In this document: positions 1-6,941 of the stretch, piece after piece
How the letters are laid out: every line of letters starts with the position of its first letter
Position numbering within the stretch: position 1 is the stretch's first letter
Assembly: GCA_905373605.1 (NCBI GenBank)
Contig: CAJPTO010000138.1
Span: 1 to 8,382, forward strand
Direction of reading: 5' to 3'
From: an uncultured Prevotella sp.
GTDB taxonomy: Bacteria > Bacteroidota > Bacteroidia > Bacteroidales > Bacteroidaceae
Length of the DNA stretch: 8,382 bases
The notes under the pieces: model-generated
The model's input: the letters and a program-made list of their open reading frames with translations, nothing else
Told to the model about the DNA's origin: nothing
Database searches by the model: none
Program-made: the position numbers and the translations under genes

Positions 1-338
1 ATGTATATCTTGTCGGTAACGGCCGAGGGGATGTCACCTGGGATGTCAACGAGCAGGGTGTTGTCGGTGATGAAGCTCGAATTGAGCAACGCTTCGCGGT
101 CGTTGAAGAACAAACGGCGAATGCTTCGCAGGTTGTTTCCCACCAGGCAGATGGTGCGTTGCATGTAACTCTGGGTGATAATCGAGTCGGGGCTCGCGGG
201 CAAACGTATGTATTGCACCTGTGGTGAGCCGTCAGTGGGTTCGTATTTGTCGGGTTGGTCGCTGCAAGCAGTGAGTGCCAATGCCGCGAAGGCCAAAGAA
301 GCAGCCAGCGATTGCAGGGCTATGATGGAACGTTTCAT
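1..338 (-). CDS. Surface glycan-binding lipoprotein with IPT/TIG-like domain (SGBP-B type), 5' part only
   Basis: This is the first 112 codons of a gene that continues past the left edge. The start is the ATG at 338-336, 21 nt after the SusD stop. Residues 1-24 form a lipoprotein signal peptide (MKRSIIAL at the start, then an Ala/Leu-rich core) ending in the lipobox LTAC with the lipidated Cys at 25, followed by SDQPDKYEPTDG. From about residue 38 the sequence (VQYIRLP, then TICLVGNNLRSIRRLFFND and TLLVDIP) reads like the first IPT/TIG immunoglobulin-like domain of the SGBP-B family encoded after SusC/SusD in many polysaccharide utilization loci. Known members are displayed on the outer surface and bind glycan through a C-terminal domain, which is not visible here, so the ligand cannot be inferred. 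The lipobox and operon position are directly visible; the family call is from recognition of the pattern. Confidence 0.85.
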   Translation of the reverse strand, partial: MKRSIIALQSLAASLAFAALALTACSDQPDKYEPTDGSPQVQYIRLPASPDSIITQSYMQRTICLVGNNLRSIRRLFFNDREALLNSSFITDNTLLVDIPGDIPSAVTDKIY

Positions 339-359
339 TGTAATGATGCATTTATGGGG

Positions 360-2117
360 TTAATAAGAATAGGTTGAACGCACGTCAACGTGTACGGCTT
401 CGCTTAGGAGATTGTTGTTGAACACCACATCCTGGCTTGGGAAGGGTAGGGTGAAGCTCTGTTCGGTTACGTTAGGCGCTTGCGCATCAGGGTTGTAACG
501 CATGTCTGTGGTGTTGACATTCCATGCGCCACTGTTGTAATAGTTCTCGTAAAGGGTGTTCAGCCCGAAGAAGGCATCGCGTTTTTGTGCTTTCAGTTCG
601 GCGATGCTGCCCTGCATGTCGTAGTAACTGCGGCGCACAAAGTCGTACCAGCGGTCGCCTTCGAGTGCCAATTCCAGTCGGCGTTCTTTCCAAACGTCTT
701 GCCAAGAGATGCTCGTTGGGCGCGAAGCCGACTTAACGGCGCGACTGCGAACGGCATAGAAAGCATCGATGGCCGAGGCATCGGTGGTGGAAGTGGCGTT
801 GCCAATGACGGCTTCTGCATATACGAGGTACACGTCTGACAGGCGAAGTACGGGTGTTGGCAAGCTGCTGTGCATGTTAGATGCCGATATTCCGTCCACT
901 GCATAGGTCTTATGGTCGTAAGCATCGCCGTAAAGATGCTTCACGCAGTTGGCACCCGTGGCACTTTGCAGCTTTCCTGGACCTCCACTTCCATAGCCGT
1001 CGGCATCGTACATGAACTGCAGATAGTTGAAACCCTTGCGTCCATTGCGGTCTGTTTTGTCCGTCCAGAAGTATTCGTAGAAGTCGCCAGCCATCATCAT
1101 CGTTGCTTTTCGGCGTGTGTCTACATCGGTTCTGCCCTCGGGATTGGCGATGGGCGATGTGCCGAAAGCCTCTTGCAGGTCTATCGATGGGCCGTTATAT
1201 CCGCCCCAGCAGTCGCCAAACTCATCGAAACCCACCATTGCCAAGTCGCTTTGCAGCGTGTTTTGTACGGTCCAGATGCTGGTGTCGGCGGTCCACATCC
1301 ACGAGAAAAGGTTCTCTCTGTTCATGGCATTTTGCAGGCGGAACACGTCCGCATAGTTCGTCATGAGCGTTCTTCCGCTGTTGTCAATCACGTCTTTGGC
1401 ATACTCTGCGGCCTTTCTAAGGTCGTCGGCGTTGCGTTGTCCGTTGCCATTGGCGTTAACACCGCTCTTTGTGAGGTACACTTTGGCGAGCAATCCCTCG
1501 GCGGCATAATAGTCTATACGGCCTGGCGAGCTGCTTTTGGGCAACAGCTGCATGGCCTTTTCGAGCGTGAGGATGATGTATTCGTACACGTCGGCCTTCT
1601 TTGTTTTTCTCACAATGTTGTACGAACCATCGGCAAGCATGGCCGAATTGTCGTGAATGATGGGCACATCACCGAACGAACGCACGAGGAAGAAGTAGGC
1701 CATAGCCTTCCAAGCGAGGCATTCGCCCATGCATTGGTCTTTTATTGCCTGTGATGCGGTGGCTTTTTTGAGGTTGTTGTACACGGTGTTGGCGTGTCCG
1801 ATAACGGCCCAAAGCGAGTACGACATGTTCATCAAGTCGGGGTCTGTGCCGTTAACGGTGAGGGTCATGTAAGGACTAGATCCCCAATAATAGTTTCCCG
1901 ACATCACTTCGCCCACTTTAATGAAGCCGCGTTGGAAGTCGTACCAGGGCGAATTATAAAGGTAGTTCACGCCTTGGATGCATTGGGCGTCGTCCTTATA
2001 GAAGGTGTCAGAGTTGTAAGAGTCTTCTGCGGGGCGGTCCAGGAAGTCGTTGCACGATGTCGTTATCGCACCCGTAGCCAAGGCAAAAGCCATATATAGA
2101 TATTTCAAACGTTTCAT
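360..2117 (-). CDS. SusD/RagB-family outer-membrane glycan-binding lipoprotein
   Basis: A 585-residue SusD homologue, slightly longer than the roughly 550 residues of starch SusD. Residues 1-21 are a signal peptide ending ITTSC, with the lipidated Cys at 22 and mature start CNDFLDRPAEDSYN, the usual SusD opening. The N-terminal half should form the helical TPR-like scaffold (SusD-like_3). The C-terminal RagB/SusD domain carries the hallmark ERRLELALEGDRWYDFVR at about 478-495. SusD proteins sit on the cell surface as a hinged lid over the SusC barrel, capture oligosaccharide and hand it to the transporter. The gene starts 18 nt after the susC stop and ends 21 nt before the next lipoprotein gene, so the three should be co-transcribed. 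It is intact, with no frameshift. Substrate specificity cannot be told from the sequence. Confidence 0.97.
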   Translation of the reverse strand: MKRLKYLYMAFALATGAITTSCNDFLDRPAEDSYNSDTFYKDDAQCIQGVNYLYNSPWYDFQRGFIKVGEVMSGNYYWGSSPYMTLTVNGTDPDLMNMSYSLWAVIGHANTVYNNLKKATASQAIKDQCMGECLAWKAMAYFFLVRSFGDVPIIHDNSAMLADGSYNIVRKTKKADVYEYIILTLEKAMQLLPKSSSPGRIDYYAAEGLLAKVYLTKSGVNANGNGQRNADDLRKAAEYAKDVIDNSGRTLMTNYADVFRLQNAMNRENLFSWMWTADTSIWTVQNTLQSDLAMVGFDEFGDCWGGYNGPSIDLQEAFGTSPIANPEGRTDVDTRRKATMMMAGDFYEYFWTDKTDRNGRKGFNYLQFMYDADGYGSGGPGKLQSATGANCVKHLYGDAYDHKTYAVDGISASNMHSSLPTPVLRLSDVYLVYAEAVIGNATSTTDASAIDAFYAVRSRAVKSASRPTSISWQDVWKERRLELALEGDRWYDFVRRSYYDMQGSIAELKAQKRDAFFGLNTLYENYYNSGAWNVNTTDMRYNPDAQAPNVTEQSFTLPFPSQDVVFNNNLLSEAVHVDVRSTYSY

Positions 2118-2135
2118 TTTGAAGAAGGTTTATTG

Positions 2136-5100
2136 TTAGAAAGTGAGGTTTAGTCCGAACGAATAGGTTGTTGGCGAGGGATAACGACCATTGTCTAAGC
2201 CGTAAGTATAGCCGTTACTGTCGGCAGTGCTGGCGCCTATCTCAGGGTCGTAACCGTCATAACCCGTTATGGTGAGCAGGTTTTGGATGTTCATATATAC
2301 GCGAAGGTTTTCAATTCCCCACTTCGAAATCCATTTCTTGGGCAACGTATATCCCAGTGAGATGTTCTTCAATCGGATGTAAGAGCCATCTTCAATGTAG
2401 CGGTCGCTGATAACATCGTTGTCGTTGGGGTCGGTAATCGTTGCTCGGGGGATGTTGGTTTCGGGGTTAGCCACGCGTATGTTGCTGGCATCGGTATACC
2501 AATAGCTGCCTGCTGCATAGGTTTTCGTTGGGTCGATGGGCACCAAGCGCGCACGTCCGGTAACGTCTTTGAGCTGATTGCTCCACAACGTGTTCATGTG
2601 TGTGAGCTTCATTTTCATGTAGTTGTACACCTTGTTCCCGTAACTGCCGTTGATAAAGACGTTGAGGTCGAAGTCCTTATAGCGGAAGGTGTTGGTCCAT
2701 CCAAAGGTGAATTTGGGCATTGGCGAGCCGATGTTGGTCTTGTCGTAGTCGTCGATAACGCCGTCGGGCTTACCCTCTGGGCCGCTGATGTCTTTGAATT
2801 TGAGGTCGCCAATCCAGGGCGTGGTGTTGCGATCGAAGCTTTTTCCGTCGGCTGGATACTTCGATGTCTTGGGCGATGTCTCAAGGTCGGCGAGGTCTTT
2901 GTATACGCCATCGGTAACAAATCCGTAGAAGCTGTAGAGCGACTCGCCCACATTAGACACGCTCACCACGTCGTTCCATTGTCCATAACCCACGATGGCG
3001 GCGTTCTTTGTGCCGGAAAGGGCCACAAGCTTGTTTTTGTTCCACGATATTTGGAACTCGGAATCCCATTGGAATGCGCCCGTCAAGGGGTGTGCACTAA
3101 CGGTAAGCTCGAAGCCGCTGTTGCGTATTGTGCCGTAGTTTCCGTAGGGAGCGGCAAGCACCGACGACACATTGCCCGACGTTCCCATGTAAGAAGGAAG
3201 CTGAAGGGGCATCAACATGTCGCGCGACTCCTTGCGATACCAGTCCAAGGTGAGGCTAACACGGTCGTTAAGTACGCCGAGGTCCAGACCTACGTTCCAT
3301 TGTTCTTGGCTCTCCCACTGCACATCCAGGTTGGGAATGTTGTCTGGTCGGTAGGCTTTACCAAGCAATGTGGGCATTGCTTTCATCAGTGTTCCCCACT
3401 TATATGAACCGATATTGGCGTTACCTGTTTGTCCCCAGCCGGCACGAAGCTTACCATTGCTCACGTATTTTGCCAGTGCACTCTTTTGGAAGAAGCTCTC
3501 ATTGGTGAAACGCCACGAAGCAGCAAACGAGTGAAAACCAGCCCAACGCTTGTTGGGTCCGAAGTTTGAGCTGCCGTCATAGCGGTAAGTGTAAGTGGCA
3601 TTGTAGCGATCGTTGAAGGCATAAGTGAGCCTTGTGAAGAAAGATGCCATTGCCGAACTGCCGAAGCCTACGCCAATGGCGGGCGTTCCTGCGCCAAGGG
3701 CGGGGTTGTTTACGGTGTTTGCGGGCAAGTCGGTGTTCTCTGTGCGGTTAAAGTCGTAAGAACTTTCCCAAAGCTCTTGGCCAAGCATAGCCGAGAACGA
3801 GTGTTTGCCAAGCGTGTTGGCATAAGTGACATAGTTTTTGAGCTGCCAGAACGTGCCACTCGACTTTTGTACGGATGCCGAGTTCTTCGTTCGCTTCCAT
3901 GTTCCTAGGTCAACGGTGGGCATAAAGCGGCGGCCGCGGTCGGAACTGAGGTCGTAACCCACCTCCGCATGCCAAACCAAGTGCTTGATGGGTGTGAGTT
4001 CGAAGAACAAGTTGCCGTTAAGCTTGCGCCTGTTGAGCAAAATCTCGTTGAGCATGGCCATGGCAATGGGGTTGGGATTGGTAAATCCCTCTTTCGAGAT
4101 AGACGAATAGCCGCCGTTGATGTTGTAAATCTGTATGTCGGGGGGTGTGGTTAGCGAGTAATTGATGATGCCCGCGTCGCTGTCGGCCAGCTTCAAGTCG
4201 TCGTTGGTGTTCGAGAAGTTCACGCTCATGCCCAGTTTCAACCAGGGTTTAAGCTGCGCATCGAGGTTGGCGCGCATGCCAAGCCTGTCGAACTTACTGC
4301 CGATGAGCGTTCCTTCTTGCGACATGTAGTTGCCCGACACGTAGTATTGCACCTTCTCCGAGCCGCCTTGCGCTGATATTTGGTGCGAGTGTTGCAGTGC
4401 CGTGCGGAAGATTGCGTCCTGCCAATTGGTGCCTTTTCCCAGCAAAGAGGGGTCGGAAAAGTGGGTGTCTGCGTCAGCGGGGTTTATTTGTCCTGTGTTA
4501 ACGAAGTCGTTATAGTAGTCGGCAAACTCGCGAAGGTCCATCACCTTGAGCCTTTTTCCTTGTCGGCTCCATGCTGCCATGCCGTCGTAGGTGAACTTTG
4601 CCTCGCCAGCCTTACCACGGCGTGTGGTGATGAGCACCACGCCATTGGCTCCTTGTGCACCATATATGGCCGTAGCCGAGGCATCTTTCAATATTTCCAT
4701 CGACACGATGTCGTTGGGGTTGATGGTCGAAAGGGGCGAAACGGTAGACACCTTGCCATTACCCAGTGCATCGCCAAGGCCTAACGATGCGCCACTTGCG
4801 CCACTGCCTTGGATGATAACGCCGTCGATGACGTACAATGGCTCGGCATTGGCGTTGATGGTGGCTTGTCCGCGCACGCGGATGCTTGATGATGTGCCCG
4901 GTGCACCCGAAGTACTCACGGCTGTTACGCCAGCAGCGCGTCCTTGTAGCGTCTGATCGAGGGACGTAACGATGGAGCCACGAAGCTTTTTCTCGTCCAT
5001 CGTAACCGATGCGCCCGACACATCGCTCTTTTTCATCACGCCATAACCAACAACAACAACTTCATTAAGGGTGTTATTGTCTTCACTTAGCACGATGGTG

Positions 5101-5420
5101 AGCGGTCCTTGCCCGCTAACTTTCACTTCTTTGGCGGTATATCCTATGTACGACACTTCCAAGGTTGCGCCTTGGGGTGCTTCGATTGAGAAATTGCCGT
5201 CTAAATCGGTAACAGTGGCGTTCGTGGTGCCCTTGACGCGCACCGTTGCTCCGATAATCGACTCGCGGCCATCGGTAACCTGTCCGGTTATCTTACGTGT
5301 TTGTTGTGCAGCAGCCGTAACATTGTTCGTTTCGCCTGCAAACACCCTTGGCGAATGCCCTAGCATCGTGACTGTAAGGCATCCCGCAAGCAATGTCATT
5401 TTGCTGTGATTGAAATCCAT
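2136..5420 (-). CDS. SusC/RagA-family TonB-dependent outer-membrane transporter
   Basis: A 1094-residue TonB-linked transporter, normal for SusC. I start at the ATG at 5420-5418 (MDFNHSKMTLLAG), which gives a signal peptide with likely cleavage after VFA at about residue 28. The frame stays open upstream to a GTG at 5534, but those 38 codons are hydrophilic, lie in the probable leader and would bury the signal peptide. Domains: carboxypeptidase-D-like regulatory beta-sandwich at about 43-115 (ITGQVTDG, VSYIGY), TonB-box-like NEVVVVGYG at 119-127, then the plug with SIRVRG (180-185) and PLYVIDG (194-200), followed by EILKDASATAIYGAQGANG and the barrel, ending in YSFGLNLTF with the usual terminal Phe. 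No STN domain is present, so signalling through an anti-sigma factor is not indicated. It imports glycan oligosaccharides in complex with SusD. The LAGC at residues 11-14 resembles a lipobox but lies too near the N-terminus to act as one. Confidence 0.97.
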   Translation of the reverse strand: MDFNHSKMTLLAGCLTVTMLGHSPRVFAGETNNVTAAAQQTRKITGQVTDGRESIIGATVRVKGTTNATVTDLDGNFSIEAPQGATLEVSYIGYTAKEVKVSGQGPLTIVLSEDNNTLNEVVVVGYGVMKKSDVSGASVTMDEKKLRGSIVTSLDQTLQGRAAGVTAVSTSGAPGTSSSIRVRGQATINANAEPLYVIDGVIIQGSGASGASLGLGDALGNGKVSTVSPLSTINPNDIVSMEILKDASATAIYGAQGANGVVLITTRRGKAGEAKFTYDGMAAWSRQGKRLKVMDLREFADYYNDFVNTGQINPADADTHFSDPSLLGKGTNWQDAIFRTALQHSHQISAQGGSEKVQYYVSGNYMSQEGTLIGSKFDRLGMRANLDAQLKPWLKLGMSVNFSNTNDDLKLADSDAGIINYSLTTPPDIQIYNINGGYSSISKEGFTNPNPIAMAMLNEILLNRRKLNGNLFFELTPIKHLVWHAEVGYDLSSDRGRRFMPTVDLGTWKRTKNSASVQKSSGTFWQLKNYVTYANTLGKHSFSAMLGQELWESSYDFNRTENTDLPANTVNNPALGAGTPAIGVGFGSSAMASFFTRLTYAFNDRYNATYTYRYDGSSNFGPNKRWAGFHSFAASWRFTNESFFQKSALAKYVSNGKLRAGWGQTGNANIGSYKWGTLMKAMPTLLGKAYRPDNIPNLDVQWESQEQWNVGLDLGVLNDRVSLTLDWYRKESRDMLMPLQLPSYMGTSGNVSSVLAAPYGNYGTIRNSGFELTVSAHPLTGAFQWDSEFQISWNKNKLVALSGTKNAAIVGYGQWNDVVSVSNVGESLYSFYGFVTDGVYKDLADLETSPKTSKYPADGKSFDRNTTPWIGDLKFKDISGPEGKPDGVIDDYDKTNIGSPMPKFTFGWTNTFRYKDFDLNVFINGSYGNKVYNYMKMKLTHMNTLWSNQLKDVTGRARLVPIDPTKTYAAGSYWYTDASNIRVANPETNIPRATITDPNDNDVISDRYIEDGSYIRLKNISLGYTLPKKWISKWGIENLRVYMNIQNLLTITGYDGYDPEIGASTADSNGYTYGLDNGRYPSPTTYSFGLNLTF

Positions 5421-5603
5421 TGTTATTGGGGTTAGATTGATTTTACTGAAAAAATGCGTCGAAAGGTCTGGGATTTGCAGCTCCCAGGCGGCTGGATGGT
5501 GGTTGTTGCACTTGGGCGTTGGCCCGCTGTGCACTTTGTTCTGTGGTCGTGGATTGTTGCGTCTTCGGGTTGTTCGCCCGCGTGAATATATACTTATTTA
5601 TTT
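5421..5603 (-). promoter_or_regulatory. Long 5' leader of the susC operon with a stem-loop
   Basis: If transcription begins a few bases after the -7 element at 5610-5617, the message carries about 180 nt before the SusC ATG. The leader contains a stem of CTGGGA (5468-5473) and TCCCAG (5482-5487) around an 8-nt loop. It has no U-run, so it is not an obvious terminator. The reading frame of susC is open through part of the leader, back to a GTG at 5534. The bases just before the ATG are A-rich and free of a Shine-Dalgarno sequence, as is normal in Bacteroidota. A role of the hairpin in translation, RNA stability or small-RNA pairing is possible but not shown. Confidence 0.45.
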
Positions 5604-5609
5604 TCGTTG

Positions 5610-5636
5610 CAAAGATAGTTATTATTATTGATGCAA
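5610..5636 (-). promoter_or_regulatory. Bacteroidota-type promoter of the susC-susD operon
   Basis: On the minus strand TATCTTTG (5617-5610) matches the Bacteroidota sigma-ABfr -7 consensus TAnnTTTG perfectly. A TTG at 5636-5634 may serve as the -33 element, 16 bp upstream. This is shorter than the roughly 19-21 bp usually described, so the -33 assignment is weaker than the -7. Scanning both strands between 5640 and 6940 by eye I found no other match as good. The start site would fall near 5603-5605. Confidence 0.7.
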
Positions 5637-5674
5637 GCTAACACTATTTTGTTATTTGCTAATACTATGTTGCT
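5637..5674 (-). promoter_or_regulatory. Putative operator: two 17-bp direct repeats spaced 21 bp
   Basis: On the plus strand GCTAACACTATTTTGTT (5637-5653) is followed after 4 bp by GCTAATACTATGTTGCT (5658-5674). The two match at 14 of 17 positions and begin exactly 21 bp apart, so they lie on the same face of the helix. The promoter-proximal copy abuts the candidate -33 TTG. Two 17-bp half-sites in direct orientation with a 4-bp gap next to the -35 region is the layout of AraC I1-I2 sites. Polysaccharide operons are often controlled by hybrid two-component regulators whose output domain is of AraC type. The repeat is directly visible; the operator role is inference, and no regulator gene is in the window. 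Confidence 0.55.
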
Positions 5675-5954
5675 CGGCCTCGAAAAATGTGTGCAAAGAC
5701 GTTTAAAATCTGCTAAAACACAGGGAAAAGCGTGGTTTTCATGGCGCATTTTCCCGCTCTTTTACAATGCATTAGGCTGCCATGAAGCAAAATAACAATA
5801 GCACTCAGTGTCATTTATGTTGTTTCTATGTTGACAATTTGCCCCGGCGGTGTTGCTAAAAGTTGATAATCATGCACGTATTTCCTTTTTGTTTGCTCAC
5901 AAAATGGCTTGTTTCTTATGGTTCTGCCTCGCTTTAATTGCATGCTGACTTATC
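5675..5954. other. AT-rich intergenic stretch with one imperfect stem-loop
   Basis: No reading frame here looks like a gene. The one structure I see is TTCATGGC (5738-5745) against GCCATGAA (5779-5786), extended inside by GCATT (5746-5750) against AATGC (5766-5770), with an 8-nt bulge on one side. It could be a small-RNA hairpin or a terminator remnant, but it lacks an adjoining T-run and a recognisable promoter. The rest shows nothing I can name. Confidence 0.4.
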
Positions 5955-6156
5955 CTATAGGCTGGTTCTAAAAAATCCACGCAAAAGTCCATTTCCTTTT
6001 TATTATTTAGCTCTTTGCTGTCTTTTTTCTTTTATCTGGCATCTTTCGCTTACTCTTTCAGTAGCATAGTTCACTATGCTCCTTCAATCGTAAACGAAAT
6101 CTGCTCAGCTAAAAGCTAAAAATACAGCAAAGGCAATTTTTAGAACCAGCCTATAG
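5955..6156. repeat. MITE-like inverted-repeat element, 202 bp
   Basis: The ends are perfect 20-bp inverted repeats: CTATAGGCTGGTTCTAAAAA at 5955-5974 and its reverse complement at 6137-6156. The match stops exactly at the CTATAG hexamers, so the element may be the GGCTGG...CCAGCC core inside a TATA target duplication (5956-5959 and 6152-6155), although that tetramer is itself palindromic. The interior pairs further: TTTGCTGT (6014-6021) with ACAGCAAA (6124-6131), TTTCGCTTAC (6044-6053) with GTAAACGAAA (6090-6099, one mismatch), and AGCATAGT (6063-6070) with ACTATGCT (6073-6080) as the tip. The single strand could therefore fold into a long branched hairpin. It has no reading frame of note and would need a transposase supplied elsewhere. 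Confidence 0.7.
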
Positions 6157-6549
6157 CCAAACAATAATGGATTTGGAAACATTAGGAGAACGGCAATCAG
6201 CAATCATTCAAAAGCAGAACCACACTCAAACTTCTCTACAGGCTAAGCAACAAATCCAAATTAATTTCCATTTTTTACTATTAAACGCCCATGATGTTTG
6301 AGAAAATAGAATTGTAGGGGCAGGGCGAATAACCCATTAATGGGCGCACTTAGCAATGCTGTTATTTCTCAATAAGTAAAAATTTCAGCATAAATTTTAA
6401 CATTATGGCTGCCTTCGTGCGGCATAATTCGCCCATCGGCCGCAAATAATGCATTCTCGCGTGAGGTTATGCTGGGTAGTGAGGGGCGAATGTCGACATC
6501 TGGGCCGCCATTTTGCCGCCTTTAACCCACCTTTTGGTACAAAACACGT
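6157..6549. other. Intergenic stretch with repeated GGGCGAAT motifs and a palindrome
   Basis: No gene is evident. The 8-mer GGGCGAAT occurs at 6323-6330 and 6484-6491, and inverted as ATTCGCCC at 6427-6434, so each neighbouring pair could form a stem. A perfect 12-bp palindrome, CCCATTAATGGG, lies at 6333-6344. A smaller stem pairs TGCGGC (6418-6423) with GCCGCA (6439-6444). These suggest a degraded intergenic repeat or folding RNA, but I cannot fix its borders. Confidence 0.35.
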
Positions 6550-6656
6550 GCTAAATGCGGCAAAAAGCCTTGCTTTTTGCATGAAAAAGCTGAGCTAAAT
6601 GCGGCAAAATGCTCTGCTTTTTGCATGAAAAAGCATTGCTAAATGCACCAAAATGC
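6550..6656. repeat. 44-bp tandem repeat built of small hairpins
   Basis: Two full units (6550-6593 and 6594-6637) agree at 38 of 44 positions. A third, starting at 6638 with GCTAAATGC, decays after about 19 bp, and an isolated similar piece, GCTAAATGAGGCAAAATGC, lies at 6779-6797. Each unit can form two competing hairpins. In the first unit GCAAAAAGC (6560-6568) pairs with GCTTTTTGC (6572-6580), or GCTTTTT (6572-6578) pairs with AAAAAGC (6584-6590). Reading frames across it on both strands are short and repetitive, so I treat them as spurious. Confidence 0.7.
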
Positions 6657-6941
6657 AGGGCAATGAATGGAAAAGGGGTTGTTTCAGACAGGCAAAGGGG
6701 TGTTGAATGCGATGAAAAGGGTGGAAAAATTCGCAAGAACACAGGCCAGAAAACGCACAACGCCATCAATCTAGCGAAGCTAAATGAGGCAAAATGCACC
6801 ATTTGATGCCCACAATTTATCTAAAGGGCATTTAAAAAACAAGGAAAAAATAGCGTTTTGATGGTTTAAAGGCCTTGAAAAATGCTAGAATTGCGTCTGG
6901 AAAAATGTTGTTTTGTAAATAAATAAGAAATGACTTGGGCA
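6657..6941. other. AT-rich intergenic stretch downstream of the HD hydrolase gene
   Basis: No gene supported. A weak inverted pair, ATGCCC (6806-6811) and GGGCAT (6826-6831), could form a hairpin around a 14-nt loop, but there is no U-run on the minus strand, so a terminator for the gene ending at 6942 cannot be claimed. A stray partial copy of the 44-bp repeat lies at 6779-6797. Confidence 0.4.

Noticed and set aside
870..1754. Open frame of 294 codons on the plus strand, antisense to susD
   Set aside because: It lies wholly inside the well-supported susD gene on the opposite strand, its translation shows no recognisable domain, and it looks like a codon-bias shadow.
2598..3407. Open frame of 269 codons on the plus strand, antisense to susC
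   Set aside because: It overlaps the barrel-coding part of susC, and the Val/His/Gly-rich translation is typical of a reverse-frame shadow.
5379..5390. Lipobox-like LAGC near the SusC N-terminus
   Set aside because: Cys14 leaves too short a hydrophobic core before it. SusC proteins are barrel transporters with a type I signal, and a cleavage site after VFA at about residue 28 fits better.
5421..5534. 38-codon N-terminal extension of SusC starting at a GTG
   Set aside because: The extension is hydrophilic, would bury the signal peptide and lies in the probable leader. The ATG at 5420 gives a proper export signal.
5955..6156. CRISPR array or integron attachment site
   Set aside because: There are only two repeat arms in inverted orientation, with no spacer series and no integrase nearby.
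6551..6806. Overlapping small open frames on both strands (6551-6802 minus, 6609-6806 plus)
   Set aside because: They cover the 44-bp tandem repeat. The minus-strand translation repeats the nucleotide unit (HLAQLFHAKSKAFCRI), with no start context or homology that I recognise.
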